Assembly (NCBI GenBank): GCA_011009095.1
Contig: VTPC01001898.1
Coordinates: 1 to 64,000 of the forward strand
Reading direction: 5' to 3'
Length of the DNA stretch: 64,000 bases
Source: Ignelater luminosus
Lineage: Eukaryota; Arthropoda; Insecta; Coleoptera; Elateridae
Shown here: positions 35,700 to 47,675 of the stretch, one piece after another
Layout of the letters: each line of letters opens with the position of its first letter
How positions within the stretch are numbered: position 1 is the stretch's first letter
The notes under the pieces: model-generated
Databases searched by the model: none
Told to the model about the DNA's origin: nothing
What the model saw: the letters and a program-made list of their open reading frames with translations, nothing else
Program-made: the position numbers and the translations under genes

Positions 35700-36110
35700 A
35701 GGCGCACCATCTTCTTAAAGATTATGTTTTCAAACGTGGTGTTACAAAATATCGCAGCATATCAAAATAACGTTGTCCACTAATCTCTTCTAAAGTATGG
35801 TCCGGTAATAGAGCAGGAAGTGGATCCACTTCATACGGTGAGCTTCAAATCATGCAGTCCTTGCTCAATAACCGTGTGGCGACGATCTTCCTGCCAAATT
35901 CTAAAATTTTGGATGTTAACACTACCATTTACTTGAAAATGTGTTTCGTCAGCCCATAAAACGTTATGCAACCACTGCTGATTCGTTTGAATTTGTGCAC
36001 GACGTGTTGACGAGCACTAAATATTTAGTCTGGCGTAGAACTTCAGCAACATTAACATCATTAGCAACTTTAGGCCTTTCAGGCTTTTTCATCGATAGCA
36101 TAACCTTTTA
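35700..36110 (-). pseudogene. Tc1/mariner-class transposase fragment
   Basis: The minus strand encodes LWADETHFQVNGSVNIQNFR then IWQEDRRHTVIEQGL. This is the first catalytic Asp region (ADE-H/TF) followed by the N-x-x-N-x-R-x-W pattern of DD41D-like enzymes. Shifted frames then give a ...LEEISGQRYFDMLRYFV block and a degraded DGAPHH (second Asp). The third Asp region is missing. Upstream (to ~36110) KPERPKVANDVNVAEVL is weakly coding-like. No termini were identified. Confidence 0.65.
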
Positions 36111-36639
36111 CTTCAAGGTTGATTAATTCTTTGTAAGATTGTAAGCTTTAAGTTATTTCTTGTGCAACAGTAGTTAAAAAAAGTTATTTCTAATTAAAAG
36201 ATTACTCACCAAATAACTTAAATGCTTATTAGAAACAATCCGGTTAATGATGACGCATCTCACTTTGGATCGTGGATGTCAGATAGTTTTAAAATTAAAT
36301 TGGGATCTACCAACACTATGATAAACCACAGGTCTGTTATTAAATTTATATCTTAAACACTAACAATAACAATAGACAAGTTATCGATAATTTAAGTATG
36401 TTGGATTGCAATTTTTTCTAGTGTAAGTAATGTCTAGATTGTGATTTACATAATATGTCTATCTATTTTAACCCCTTTCGTTAGTCCTAATAAATATGAC
36501 AAAAATCATTATAAGTGATATGTAGGTCTTGCAAGTATTTCAGAAAAGCCAGTTATAATATGAAATTTTCCGGATCATTAGTCGTTATATTTAAACCGCT
36601 TAAGGTTTCTAAAGTTATGGCCTTCAGTGATCATCACAA

Positions 36640-37019
36640 ACGCTGAATGTTAGAAATTATTTTAGAAACGCGCGAAAAATCAATGACAGTGAGTTTATTC
36701 TGCAAGAAATGCGTTTGGAGAGTTCAAGGAAGATTTCCTGAAATGGAGTTTCATTTTGATAATAATTTTAGTAAAACTATTTGTCGTATTGTAGACTTGT
36801 ACAGGGAACCTTGAAGCTTACGACGTAAAGAAGGCACAAGGAGATCTAGAGTAAGAAATGTGGTAAATATTGAAAACATACATTAAAAACTCAATTTTCA
36901 ATATAAAAGACCTTCGCCAACGGATACCCAACAAAGTTGAGGAAATAAATAATAATTCCCCATAAAATAGAATTATTATGTTTAAATGAAGGTGGTGGTC
37001 ATATATCACATCCAATTTA
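36640..37019 (+). pseudogene. internally deleted transposase: HTH joined to C-terminus
   Basis: The N-terminal part (about 36655-36880) reads MTVSLFCKKCVWRVQGRFPE then MEFHFDNNFSKTICRIVDLY and SRVRNVVNIENI, the HTH and linker of a Tc1/mariner-class transposase. Within about 20 bases it jumps to the extreme C-terminus (about 36898-37019): KDLRQRIPNKVEEINNN and, one frame over, LCLNEGGGHISHPI with a stop, the usual ...GGHxxH-L/I ending. The whole catalytic domain is missing, so this is an internally deleted, non-autonomous derivative. It is oppositely oriented to the fragment at 35700-36110. Confidence 0.65.
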
Positions 37020-38881
37020 ACAATAAGGTTGACTGTTTATTATTTATAAACAATTCATTATCTAATTTAATAAAGATGTCACTACCCAATTTCCTGTCAG
37101 TTCCTGCCCAGCAGTAGTTCCGCATACATATTTTCCATCAAACGATCTCAAAACATTACTTTTTTAAATTAATATTTGTTATTTTTTAATTTACGATTTC
37201 TCGGATTCGATTTTTACATGAAATCAATACTTTGTTTTACTTTGTGAAAAGTAGAACAAACGAGAAACAAACACAATAAAACTAGTTCAACAACTTTCTG
37301 AGAAATTGCATAACTTCTTTCATTGTTCATGTCTACTTCTACTTACACCTGTATAGAATGTATTTACTGGAATTGTTAATGCGTGAATCACCTAATAATT
37401 GACCGTTGTTTATAAAAATCCATGTTAATTAAATGAAAAAGCATGTTATATTTATCGCCTTCACAAAGAATGAATTCCTTAAATATTTCCAAACATTCTT
37501 GCACAATAGAAGTAAATTAAAATGAAAGGTCATCACGAATAACCCCAAAGCTTGTAAATGGAATGTAAATAAAAAATCAATATCTTCCAAAAAGAATTAC
37601 AAAGAAAATTTCAGAGAATTTTATGAATTCGTTAAGCTCTCCCCGACTGCTAAAATTTTCTGAGCTTTCTTTTGATGATTCTGCTTTCCATGTTTAACAA
37701 CCACTCCACACTATAAATGTGAACAGCTTGAAGAGACAAAGCTTTTTGTATCTGTAACGTTGCGTATAGTACTACAATTTGGTAACGTTCGTAAAACATT
37801 CGACCCAGAAACTCTTAATAAAAATAGTTTTCTTAATATCTCGGACTCCTTTTTTTCTAATTTGTTGTTTTTGTGGTTTAATTCAGCATACCTAGTTCCT
37901 ATCGTTTGCTACACATAAAGCAGAAAAGCAGATTTTCCATTGTTAAATCTGTCTACAAAACAGCAACCTAGTCAGTTACTTTGAAGTTTTGGACACATAT
38001 GAATTTATTTCGTTTTACTTTTTTTTGCCGAAAGATCAGAGATTTTGTGTCTATTGAAGTAGTCTCATATGTGACACTGTTTTTAAGTTTGTCATGTTAT
38101 ACAGCCACTTTTACATCTGGAGCGAATTTTAGGAAAATAGAAAACAAAATTGTTATTTAAGTTTATCAAACAGGGGAAATAATAAAAGCTGTCATCGCAA
38201 AAAAAAGCTTTTAGGTTATTTTAAAACAGTTAATCAATCAACTTAAAATTAGGTCATAACAACACAAAAAGCGATATCTTTTCGTTTTAAATTCGTTTTG
38301 TGCAAAATATGAAGCATTTTAAAATAAAAAAAGGAATAAAATTTAGGTCTATTACAACAATTAGTACATATGTATAATAATGCAATATTTCGACTATAAA
38401 GATTCCCTCTTGACCTATAAGTTCAAAAAAATTTTGCGCCAATCTAAATATAAAAATGTCAAAATGTCAAAAAAATGAAGTTAGTTCCTCTTAATTCCAA
38501 TTCCATTTTACGTTTCTTCTATCTTAAGCTGGCGAAATAATCGACGGATACATGTATGAGCACGAAACACCTCAGCCTTCGACGATGTAATACTTGAAAG
38601 TCCTTTCTTTGTTATAATAAGGGAAATGTAAAGAAAATTGAGCATTTTTAAGGTTATGTTGAAACAAAGATAGCAAATGACATATTAGCAGGAACAGAAT
38701 TGAAGCGGAATCAGATGCATAAAAATGCTATTTCAGAAAACAAAGTTGATACAACTTCCGTCAAAACAAGAAATCTTTGAGCATTTCATTTCGTCGAAAA
38801 ATAACAAACATGACGTCATGTCCACATTTCAAGCTTCAGAACTCTATTTCAAATTATAAGCAAATTTTCGTTGACATCCTA
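37020..38881. other. non-coding, nothing recognised
   Basis: AT-rich, with no frames, repeats or element ends that I could support. Confidence 0.4.
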
Positions 38882-40779
38882 CAGTGTGTCCGAAAAGTAT
38901 GGAATATCCTATACATCTCAGTAAATATACATTTTATGGAAAAATGTTTCCTATAAATGTTGTTTAGTGTTTAGTTTTACATTACAGGGCAATACCAAAT
39001 AACAATTTTTAAAAAAAAACAAAGCGCAACGAATAATGCTTCAATTTTTTTTTAATGGGAAGGTATCCCTTTATTGTACTCATTTGATAGAAAATGTTTT
39101 TCTCTTTTCAATAATGTAAAACTTTAATACATTTGCACAAGTAAATTTTGATTAAAACGCAAAAAATTGTTTGAAAGTTTATTTCAATATTCATCTGTTA
39201 CGAATTGAAAATTTTGTATAACTACACTCTACAGTTCATAGAAGGTGTTCAAAGTGTGCACCATTCACAGCTGGGCAATGATAAAGTTTGTTGTTCTAAT
39301 ACGGTCTTTTAGAGTTTCAATATCTTCAGGCATATCGACATAAATCTTATTTTTGAGACGGCCCCACAGAAAAAAATCAAGTGGACTTAAATCCGGCGAG
39401 CGAGCTGGCCATTCTACTGCACCTCTTCTGCCTATCCATCGATAAGGGAAAGTATTATCAAGAAACTGTCGGACATTAATTCCGAAATGAGGAGGAGCCC
39501 CGTCTGTTATGGGGTACATCTGGATCTAGTTCATTAGGAACTAGAACAGCTAAAGCAGGAACTAAGTCAAATCTTAAAAAATCTAGATAAGCATCCGCTG
39601 TTAAATTATGCTCTATAAAAAAAGGTCCCAAAATTTGGGTTCCAATAATTCCTGCCCAGACATTCACTTTCTGCTGATATTGCGTGTGCCCTTCTACATA
39701 CCAGCCAGGATTTAGCGAAGACCAGTAGCGGTTGTTTTGTTTGTTAATGGTACCATTGAAACAAAACGTTGCCTCATCAGTGAAGAGGATATTTTTATGA
39801 AAATTTGCATTTTCCTGAAGCCTATGTGTTATTTCTTCGCAAAATTGCAATCTTCGATCTAAATCATCTTCTAATAATTCCTGAACTATACAAGGTTTAT
39901 ACGGATGCCCTTTCCCCTTTCTTAAAACTTTGTGCGCAGAGGATTTCTTCAAAGTATGTTCGCGAACAATTTGTCGAACAGAAGCATGTAGATTTTCCAC
40001 GACAGCCAACATTATATTCTCACGTTGTTCATTATTTTAGAGCTTTAGGTGTGCCCGTTTTTGGACGATCTTTGACAGAACCCGTCTCATGAAATTTATG
40101 CAAAATTTTACTTACAGTAGACTGAGAAATATGGTATTCGGAGTGCACGTTATTAAACAAATTGCAAACTTCCTCCTGTGTTCTCCTTCTGTCTCTATAT
40201 CCCAGCATCATTAAAATTTTGATACGATGTTTTTCTGATAAATGATCCACAGCAAGTCGTATTTTTGTAACTTTGGTATCCTCACGTTAAATCAAAATGT
40301 TTAAATCAATTAAACAAATAACTTTTCGCTTCAGTTCGGTTATTAATTGACATTTCTACGACGCATTCAATTGTTGCAACAAACAAAAGTGTATCACACC
40401 GACCATAATGTGACTAGATGATATTGAAAATTTAAAAGACCGCGCCTGGATAGGTAACAGATGAATAAATAAACTTTTAAGCGTTATTCAAACAATTTTT
40501 TGCGTTTTAATCAAAATTTACTTATGCAAGTGTATCAAAGTTTTACATCATTGAAAAGAAAAAAACATTCTTTATCCAATGAGTACAATAAAGGGACACC
40601 TTCCCATTAAAAAAAATTGAAGCATTATTCGTTGCGCTTTTATTTTTTTAAAAAATAGTTATTTGGTATTGCCCTGTAATGTAAAACTAAACACTAAACA
40701 ACTTTTATACGAAACATTTTTCCATAAAATGCATATTTACTGAGATATATAGGATATTCCATACTTTTCGGACACACTG
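38882..40779 (-). mobile_element. DD41D-type transposon with ~300-bp inverted repeats
   Basis: The ends CAGTGTGTCCGAAAAGTATG are mirrored, with TA on both sides. The inverted repeats are unusually long (38882-39180 and about 40483-40779) and differ at only a small share of positions by eye. They include the agggcaataccaaataac and aaagcgcaacgaataatgct segments. A minus-strand transposase fills the 1.3 kb between them. Total 1898 bp. A deletion derivative is at 47314-47675. Confidence 0.95.
39236..40250 (-). pseudogene. DD41D-type transposase, two frameshifts
   Basis: The start is taken at MDHLSEKHRIKILMMLGYRD. The HTH (ISQSTVSKILHKF) and linker (TGSVKDRPKTGTPK) precede a +1 shift in an A-run near 40035. 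The next frame (40012-39476) has QQ-type second HTH, RRLQFCEEI, the first catalytic Asp FTDEATF, NRYWSSLNPGWY and NVWAGIIGTQILGPFF. A second shift near 39520 leads to the frame with ITDGAPPHFGINVRQFLD (second Asp) and WPARSPDLSPLDFFLWGRL. By count 41 residues separate the second and third Asp, hence DD41D. Near 39265 about 20 codons are missing, but the last codons (VNGAHFEHLL, stop at 39236) remain. All catalytic residues are present; the frame is not. Confidence 0.9.
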
Positions 40780-41212
40780 TATATATGTAACGGTCAAAGG
40801 TAAATTGGTCATTAACATCAGCAGTCGGCAAATGTTGTAAATGGCCAATTCAATTAAGCGTTGTTGTTAATATTCAGTGATGAAGTAAATGTCTAACACA
40901 AACAGCGATTGTTGTCGTGTCACCAAATATTCACGACGTTGGCCGGACGTTCTCATCACTGACCGTTAAGAGTTGGACAATGTTTTAATAAAAGAGGAAG
41001 TATGGCAGAAAGAAACGTACAGACCTAACTAGTTACTAAGTAGATATTACCTAACAAACACAGATCAAGTATATATATATCATTGTTTTATAGTAATAAC
41101 ATTGAAGTTTCCTAATATTTTTAACTAGATTGTAGAGTTTGACTTTCGAATTATTAGTAAATCAGAATCTTACAAACTATACTGATCGCAAATGCCAGAG
41201 GATCTTCCTCAA
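40780..41212. other. non-coding, nothing recognised
   Basis: AT-rich spacer between the transposon and R2 copy 2. Confidence 0.4.
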
Positions 41213-41495
41213 AAGGGGCCTAATTCCCGTATAAGCCAGAAATCGGAAGATGTTCAATCCCGTAGCTCGAAGTCGAAGACAAGGGGGGGATTCAAAGATA
41301 GCAAATGACCCAAAAAACTTAAACTTTGACTAAAAATCCAAAACAGATACCTAGAGGGCGCCAAAAGCTAAACTAGAAGAAAGAAACCATCGGCTAACCC
41401 ACGCAGCTTCTCGTAGGCTAACACCCTGTATATGGAATTCTTTCCAAACAACACTTTGTATACAGGGTTTGCTCAAAATACCACTCTGTATATAA
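41213..41495 (-). repeat. R2 dispersed repeat, copy 2 (inverted)
   Basis: Counterpart of 34781-35072 on the other strand. Its TGGCGCCCTCTAG (minus, 41363-41351) is intact, where copy 1 has TGGCGTCCT. Internal tandem TATACAGGGTG-like units are present here too. Confidence 0.65.
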
Positions 41496-42282
41496 AAACT
41501 TAAAAATCGTGTCCTGAGATCAGATTGCATTCTCTTTACTTACCAGGGAACCTACATTGGTTCAGCAACTTAAAATAAAATAAACATAATAAATCTCAAG
41601 CCTCTATCTCGTTTCTCAGAACTGTAAACAATGCTTTATTAATCACAAAATCAAATATTATGCTTGTTACTAGAACTCAGGATCCCATCGTTACGGTACC
41701 TAAATAAAGCTTATAAAACAAAACAAAGCTTCTATTACTAAGAACACAAAAGTTAAACTACATGAGTCTATTTTTATTTATGCTTTGAAATCAAATAAAA
41801 TAAACATTCGTACAAGAAAAAAGGTTCTAAATGGTGTAGTTGAATAAAGAAATTATTACTTTACAAACATTAAATAAAAGAATAACATAATGATTAGGTC
41901 TGAAGGATCCGTTTAACAAATGCGATTAAAAACCTTTGAAACACAAAATTATTAAACGAACATGATTCAAAACTGATATAAAATCTACAGCATATGAAAT
42001 TGTATACTTCAAACGAAAATGTCTCGACAACAGACCAAGTTCGACTCTGTGAGAAAGCGAATCTTTTCTCACATATTGTAATTCTTAACAAAAAAGCTTC
42101 AAAAAGACCTTGGACAAAATATCTGTTAGCAATATAAATAACTTGCTAAACATTAAAAAGCGAAATGAAACGATCAATTCATATTAAATAAATGCATTTA
42201 AAGCAAAACTCCATGCAGAACTCGGATGAATACGCAAAATCTTAAAATGGCATCTCAGTTACAAAGCTTGAACGTTTTTCTT
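41496..42282. other. non-coding, nothing recognised
   Basis: AT-rich; a continuation of the R2 similarity (tggtaagtaaa near 41540, minus) is possible but weak. Confidence 0.35.
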
Positions 42283-42868
42283 TAATTTAAGTAAAAAAAG
42301 TTTAAAATTACATTATTTTTAAGAAAGATACGCGCATTTGAAGAAAACATGCACTTTTGACAATTTTGACATAAAATTCAGATATTCTCAAAACAAGTCA
42401 GTATCATTAGTGTGTTAGCTGGTAGAGAGTGAGCGAGTGAGAAAATGTGAGCAAGTTATTGTGTACCGCCGATATTAGCGTCCGTGCTTGTGTGCATGTG
42501 CATCCATGTGTGTGGGTGCGCGCGCTTGTGCGTGTGTTTGTATGCGTGACGTTTTGTTTTTTGTTTATTTTATTGTCAACATTGCTCAATACTTTGTGTT
42601 CCTACCGAGTTGTTGACGAACTTCTGTTGAAACTTCTGTTGCAAGTGACTCACTCGTTCACAAAATCTATGGGCTAACACACTAATGGTACTCACTTTTT
42701 TTGAGAATATCTGAATTTTATCTCAAAATTGTCAGAAGTCCACTGTTTCTCAAATGCGTGTATCTTCCTTACAAATCATGCAATTCTAAACTTTTTTTGA
42801 CCTCTTTGTATACTTAATTATTTAAGAAATCAAAATACCAAAACAAATATTTATTGCATGTCCCTCGT
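42283..42868. mobile_element. foldback element with TG/CA-rich loop
   Basis: The arms at about 42283-42421 and 42672-42810 are inverted copies (aaaaaagttta-aattac, gatac(a/g)cgcatttga, gacaattttga, taaaattcagatattctcaa, cattagtgtgttagc). The loop of ~250 bases contains a TG-rich run (about 42480-42545). The right side ends in gtccctcgta, a mariner-type terminus (CGAGGGAC), at 42868 next to TA. The matching left terminus was not found. Open frames in the loop are by-products of the TG run. Confidence 0.75.
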
Positions 42869-42870
42869 AT

Positions 42871-43700
42871 ACTATAGATTATTTACTATTATTTAAATAA
42901 TAAAGAACAATAGGCAGTAAAACTTGGCAATGATGTCGTTAAACTAAATATTCAAATGTCAAAAACCTAAATCATTTCCAAAAGAAGACTTTAACTTGTT
43001 CATAAGCTTAAGTATTCAAGCAATTAAAGAACACACTTGGTTAAGCAAATTGGCAATAACGCTTCGTTAATTTATAGGTGTTAAAGTGGTAATTAGAAAG
43101 CTTTTACCTTAAAGGTATGTCGATAGATTTTTCTAATACACAAATTTTTCTACATTAACGCGTTGCAGCTTGAACCATGTAGAAATTACAGACCACCAGA
43201 TATCTTCATTCAACAAAAGCCGGTCAGAAGCGGTTTGAATGTCGAGAAAAAGGCGGTATAATACGACATCAGAACAAAGGCAAGCTTTCAAATTATTGAA
43301 TGCGATAATACAAAGGTAGGAGGATTTAGTCTACAAAGAAAGAAACAAAATACCAAATTGTAAATGTTGAAATTTTGCTCGCATACCTTAAGGTCGCTGA
43401 AGGTATCACGTTATCAAGAGTGAAAACTGTGAAAAGGGAACAATCCTTGCAACGTATCACATACAGGGTTAGCCAATAGCGGAATAATAACACTTGGAGG
43501 GTACATTAGATTATCTTATCTATATTCTGACAGGAAGAAATTAATTCAATTATCCAATTCCGCGTAATTGATATCAACTTTTAATTTTTAAATGGTACCC
43601 TAGTATTTTGATGACATTTTCTAAACCTGCATGAAATTCTAGATACGACAGTGAAGAAAAAATTAAATTAAATAATTCGCTTCGCTATAATAAATTAATA
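42871..43700. other. non-coding; lone TIR-like end
   Basis: A tacagggttagccaatagcg at about 43463 resembles one end of a TIR element without its partner. Nothing else was recognised. Confidence 0.35.
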
Positions 43701-43903
43701 GTTTGCAGTTTTAGTGTATTTCAGTGTATTTAGTCCTGTTAATAGGCGGAGCCATTATGATACTAGGCTGACGGCCTTTGCTAATACCCGTATTGCCCTA
43801 CATCTTAAGTGTTGTATTCCTGTGCGCCAACTCCCCACCTATAGGATGCGGCTAGATAATGTAGGCGGAGCACAAATACCTGAAATACACTAAAACTGCA
43901 AAC
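43701..43903. mobile_element. 203-bp MITE with GC-rich centre
   Basis: The ends GTTTGCAGTTTTAGTGTATT (to ttcag) and the exact complement at 43880-43903 give 24-base perfect inverted repeats. The centre is markedly richer in G+C (ggcggagcc, aggctgacggc, aggatgcggct, aggcggagc). No clear target duplication, so the superfamily is unassigned. Confidence 0.85.
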
Positions 43904-45892
43904 TTTATTACAATCTTACAAATTTAATTGAGTTATGATCAGAAGAGAACTTCCAAACCAAATGAGTTAAGACAAGATAAATTCAAAACTTACATTTCCA
44001 ATAACGTGATGTACCAACCTACCAACATAGTGAGCCACTGACGCCACTGACCGGCAATTTACGTTATTGTCAGAATTTACTACATCAACCGCAATATATG
44101 CAAGATATCTGATTTCAGAAGCTCAACGTGGAGATCTCATAAATGTAAATCAGTTGGGCTTTTTGGTCGTCCTTTGCGAGGTTTGTCGAATTGATTGGTT
44201 TGGGCGGACGTGATCGAGTCGGTTGAGATTGTTGGATTTTTCGAGCCTATCAAGAATGCTATCACGGTTTTTTTACGGACCAATCAGCAATACTTAGTAG
44301 AAAAATTTAAATTAAACGCTTACTTTCATTTATCTGCATAACTTTTAAAGTTCTGAAGATAATTAAAATCTAATAGCACTTTCTTGAGACAACTTTCTAT
44401 TTATATCAAATAATCCCGATCTTTTGTTCTTTCAAGATCGCGATCAATTTTAGTTACATTTGTTTAGTAATTTTAGATAAAGCACCATTTCTGATTTCAT
44501 TCTACATTCAGCCATATTATCTTCAGGTACTGAGAATTACGAAGTTACATACAATCAAACGAGCGATGCTTTCTTTTTACACTTTGAGTCGAATTATTAT
44601 TGATTTATGGAGGCAGATTATCATCAATCTTCTTGTTTAAATACAATTAATCATGCCGATGCCTAACCTTGGTAACAACTTTAGACATTCTTATGTCGAA
44701 CTGTCATAATACAAGCTGTCTTTGATATTTCATTCATTTAAATTACAAAGAGAAATTGAAGTGGACTGTGAGACTGTATGGTGTGTTGCATAATCAAATT
44801 TCGCTAAAGTCGTCATCACTCGTGAATAACCCTATATACTTAACTGGGCGTGGGCGCCCTCAGGGAAGAGCAAGGTGGGGCACTTTTTTTATTAAATGAA
44901 AGTCCAATAATGACATAAAACTCATTTCTTTACTGACAAGGGACATGCACGAAGTGTACCTCATCGATTTTTTTAACTCCCAAATGATAGTAGAAGAAGA
45001 AGGGCTGTGGGCGCCCATCTAACAGGGTCCAGTCCTTATTACAAAGTAAGAATACAAATAAAATAAACTACAACCCAAGTAGCATAATATCAAATAAAAG
45101 TAATACAAACAAGAAAAGTAAACCGTGAGGGGACGGAGAATAAATAAAAAATAACGAATCGTTAAGATGCAAAACAAGAGTATATGACAAATTTTAGATA
45201 CACAAAATAAATAAAATATGCAACATTATTATATTAGATAGAATCAAGTATTGTTGCTGAAACCAAGAATTCCTTAGCGTGTGCATTATTGCTTTACCTC
45301 TTAGAATAGTCAGCATTTCTAGTGACTTGAAGTTCAATAATTTTTGAAGACAGCCCTGTTACCGTAGAAATAAAAATTCATAGTTTCCTAATTTTTTCGC
45401 ATTTTTCTTGAGCTTTTACTTATTTAAGGTGGAAAACTTTATAAGGCAAGAAAAAGCAACAAAGCTCTATCAAAATCCATTAACAAACAATACACTGTAT
45501 CATTTAAAAACAAATGATGTAAACACTACTAAGACGTAAAAATTATTTAGATCAAGTGTGGAGAATTGTAACATGAATCTCCTGGTAATTACGATCGTTG
45601 AAGCGAGATAAATAAGCAAATGCATAAGTACACGACGCTTCTAAACCTAATTAATAGTTCTCGTTGCAAAAAGAATTTGTTCGTTGAGAATCTAATCTGG
45701 GGATTTACTAGTTTTTCCTGTTACAAATGTAATTCTTTTAAAATTAAAGCAGAACATTTATCTCAATTCTTTCTTGTGAAGTATGTAACAAAAGGAAAAA
45801 TATACACGGATTAAGCAAATAATCTAAAAAACTGTATTCTTACTTTTTTTCTGGCGTTTAAGCATGAAGAACTGTAAAGGTTTCTTTAATAC
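43904..45892. other. non-coding with two GGCGCC sites
   Basis: TGGGCGCCCTCAGGG lies at 44851-44865 and TGGGCGCCCA at 45008-45017. The ~150 bases between them are AT-rich. The open frame 45620-45814 has no motif. No gene recognised. Confidence 0.35.
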
Positions 45893-46082
45893 CTGCTTTA
45901 CACGGGAGTGCCGAGTCTCTTTGTCGGACTGTACCTCTTAAACAGGGATTTTTCAAGCAGTATTATTTGGCACAAAAACTTAATTCATTATGTACTATAT
46001 GATACTAAAAGTTGGCCAAAGAAAAACCTTAAGTGGCCCACTTGAGATAAAATGTCCCATATGGTTTGCCTTAATCTATGGG
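45893..46082 (+). repeat. R3 dispersed repeat, copy 1
   Basis: It aligns with 52670-52856 in the same orientation: gagtgccga, gtcg(g/a)actgta, taaac(a/g)ggg, gag(a)tttga-type AT blocks, g(t)ggc(c/t)-acttgagat, and cccatatg or cctcatatg. Divergence is high. Type unknown. Confidence 0.5.
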
Positions 46083-46212
46083 AAAAGCATTCTTCGTGAG
46101 AAGAAGTACTTTTTTACGCCTGCAGACTTACTAAACCTAAACAAAATTTTATAGTTTGCATTATATTGAAAACCAAAACAAATATTCTTGAAAACATCAG
46201 TGCCAGCCTATA

Positions 46213-46873
46213 CAGTGTGTCCCAATTTCGATGCTCATTATTGAGATCTCGGAAATTGTAAGAGATACGAAGTCGGTTAAATTAGATAAGATTTGGCTAT
46301 TTTGGAGATCAGTTTACTTATGTTTTTGTTTTTTCAAAAAAGTTCATGGCTTACTAGATATTTGCTAAAAACGAAATTATCTTATTTTTTTTAAATAAAA
46401 AGCATTTCCCACTTAGTGTGCCATGGCTTTAAACATATGACTTCATAACTCGGCAAAACAAAAGAATAGCTATGTCAAACCATGTATCACTGAAAAGCAT
46501 TTAAGGCGTGCAGTTCAGTAATATGAAAATCAAGTAGGCGTTCCATTAGAAAAAATTTGGATTTACGTTTCACCGCCGAAATAAAACAAAAGACAATTGC
46601 AAAAATAGTTTTTTTGTGTTTAGGAGTAAATTCTTTAAAACACCCTCTTTGCTGTTCTTTTCTATCTTTGCTCGTTCCTGAGATATTTCACTTAAAAAAA
46701 ATAGGATAATTTCGTTTTTAGCAAATATCTAGTAAGCCGTGAACTTTTTTGAAAAAACAAAAGCATTAGTAAACTGATCTTCAAAATAGCCAAAACTTTT
46801 CTAATTTAACCGACTTCGCATCCCTTACAATTTCCGAGATCCCAATAGTGAGCATCGAAATGTGGACACACTG
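46213..46873. mobile_element. palindromic MITE, family M1, long copy
   Basis: Ends and arms match the copy at 29847-30269, with TA on both sides. The interior is ~240 bases longer. It contains taaaacaccctctttgctgt and the complement of the short copy's loop motif, so the loops of the two copies are inverted relative to each other. The extra interior may be the ancestral sequence of the autonomous element, but no frame is recognisable. Confidence 0.92.
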
Positions 46874-47313
46874 TATAGCAAAGCAGACCGGAGATATCAG
46901 TGATATAAATAAATAAGAACCCTATTAGCTGCTAAAATGTAAAATTATTAGTATCAACTATTTATATTTTACATTTATACTAACAGTGATGGTTACTTAA
47001 CCTCCCTCTATTTAAACTTATTTGCGCGAATAGGTAAATAGATTTAGTAAAACTTGTGAGCACGGCCCTTTGTCGTTCGCTCATCCTGAAACTAACTTTG
47101 CGTTATTAATGAGAGCGCAAAAATCAACTTTTCCTATGGTTCGTAGGAAAAAGTAATTTATCCACGACTCTTCAATAATAGACTTATGTAACTACGTAAT
47201 CCCGTTCATAAAACACGTTTATAAAACACTCAGCTGTCATTATTATTATAAGAGTCGTAGATAAAAAGCTCTATTAAGCTCGAACATAATGACTACTATT
47301 CATTCAGAATATA

Positions 47314-47675
47314 CAGTGTGTTCGAAAAGTACGGAATATTCTATATACCTCAGTAAATATGCATTTTATGGAAAAATGATTTCTATAAAAGTTGTTCAGT
47401 GTTTAGTTTTACATCGCAGGGCAATATCAAATAACTATTTTTTTAAAAACACAATTTTTTTAATGGAAAGGTATCCCTTTGTTGTACTCATTTGATAGAG
47501 AATGTTTCTCTTTTTTCAATGATGTAAAAGTTTGATCCACTTGCATAAGTAAATTTTAATTAAAATGCCAAAGTGTTTGAGAGTTTATTGCAAGCTTCTT
47601 CGCGTGTTCTTCTGTTTCAATATCCCAGCATCATTCAAATTCCGATACGTTGTTTTTCTGATAAATGATTTTTTT
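47314..47675 (-). mobile_element. deletion derivative of the 38882 transposon
   Basis: The first ~265 bases match the terminal repeat of 38882-40779 (CAGTGTGTTCGAAAAGTACG and the agggcaatatcaaataac block). After a jump the next ~100 bases match its transposase start region (cccagcatcat...gatacg.tgtttttctgataaatga, equivalent to 40200-40250, complement of MDHLSEKHRI). The rest of the transposase and the other end are gone. Confidence 0.85.

Noticed and set aside
42407..42677. Two opposite-strand frames rich in Thr/His/Val/Cys
   Set aside because: They are translations of the TG/CA-rich loop of a foldback element.
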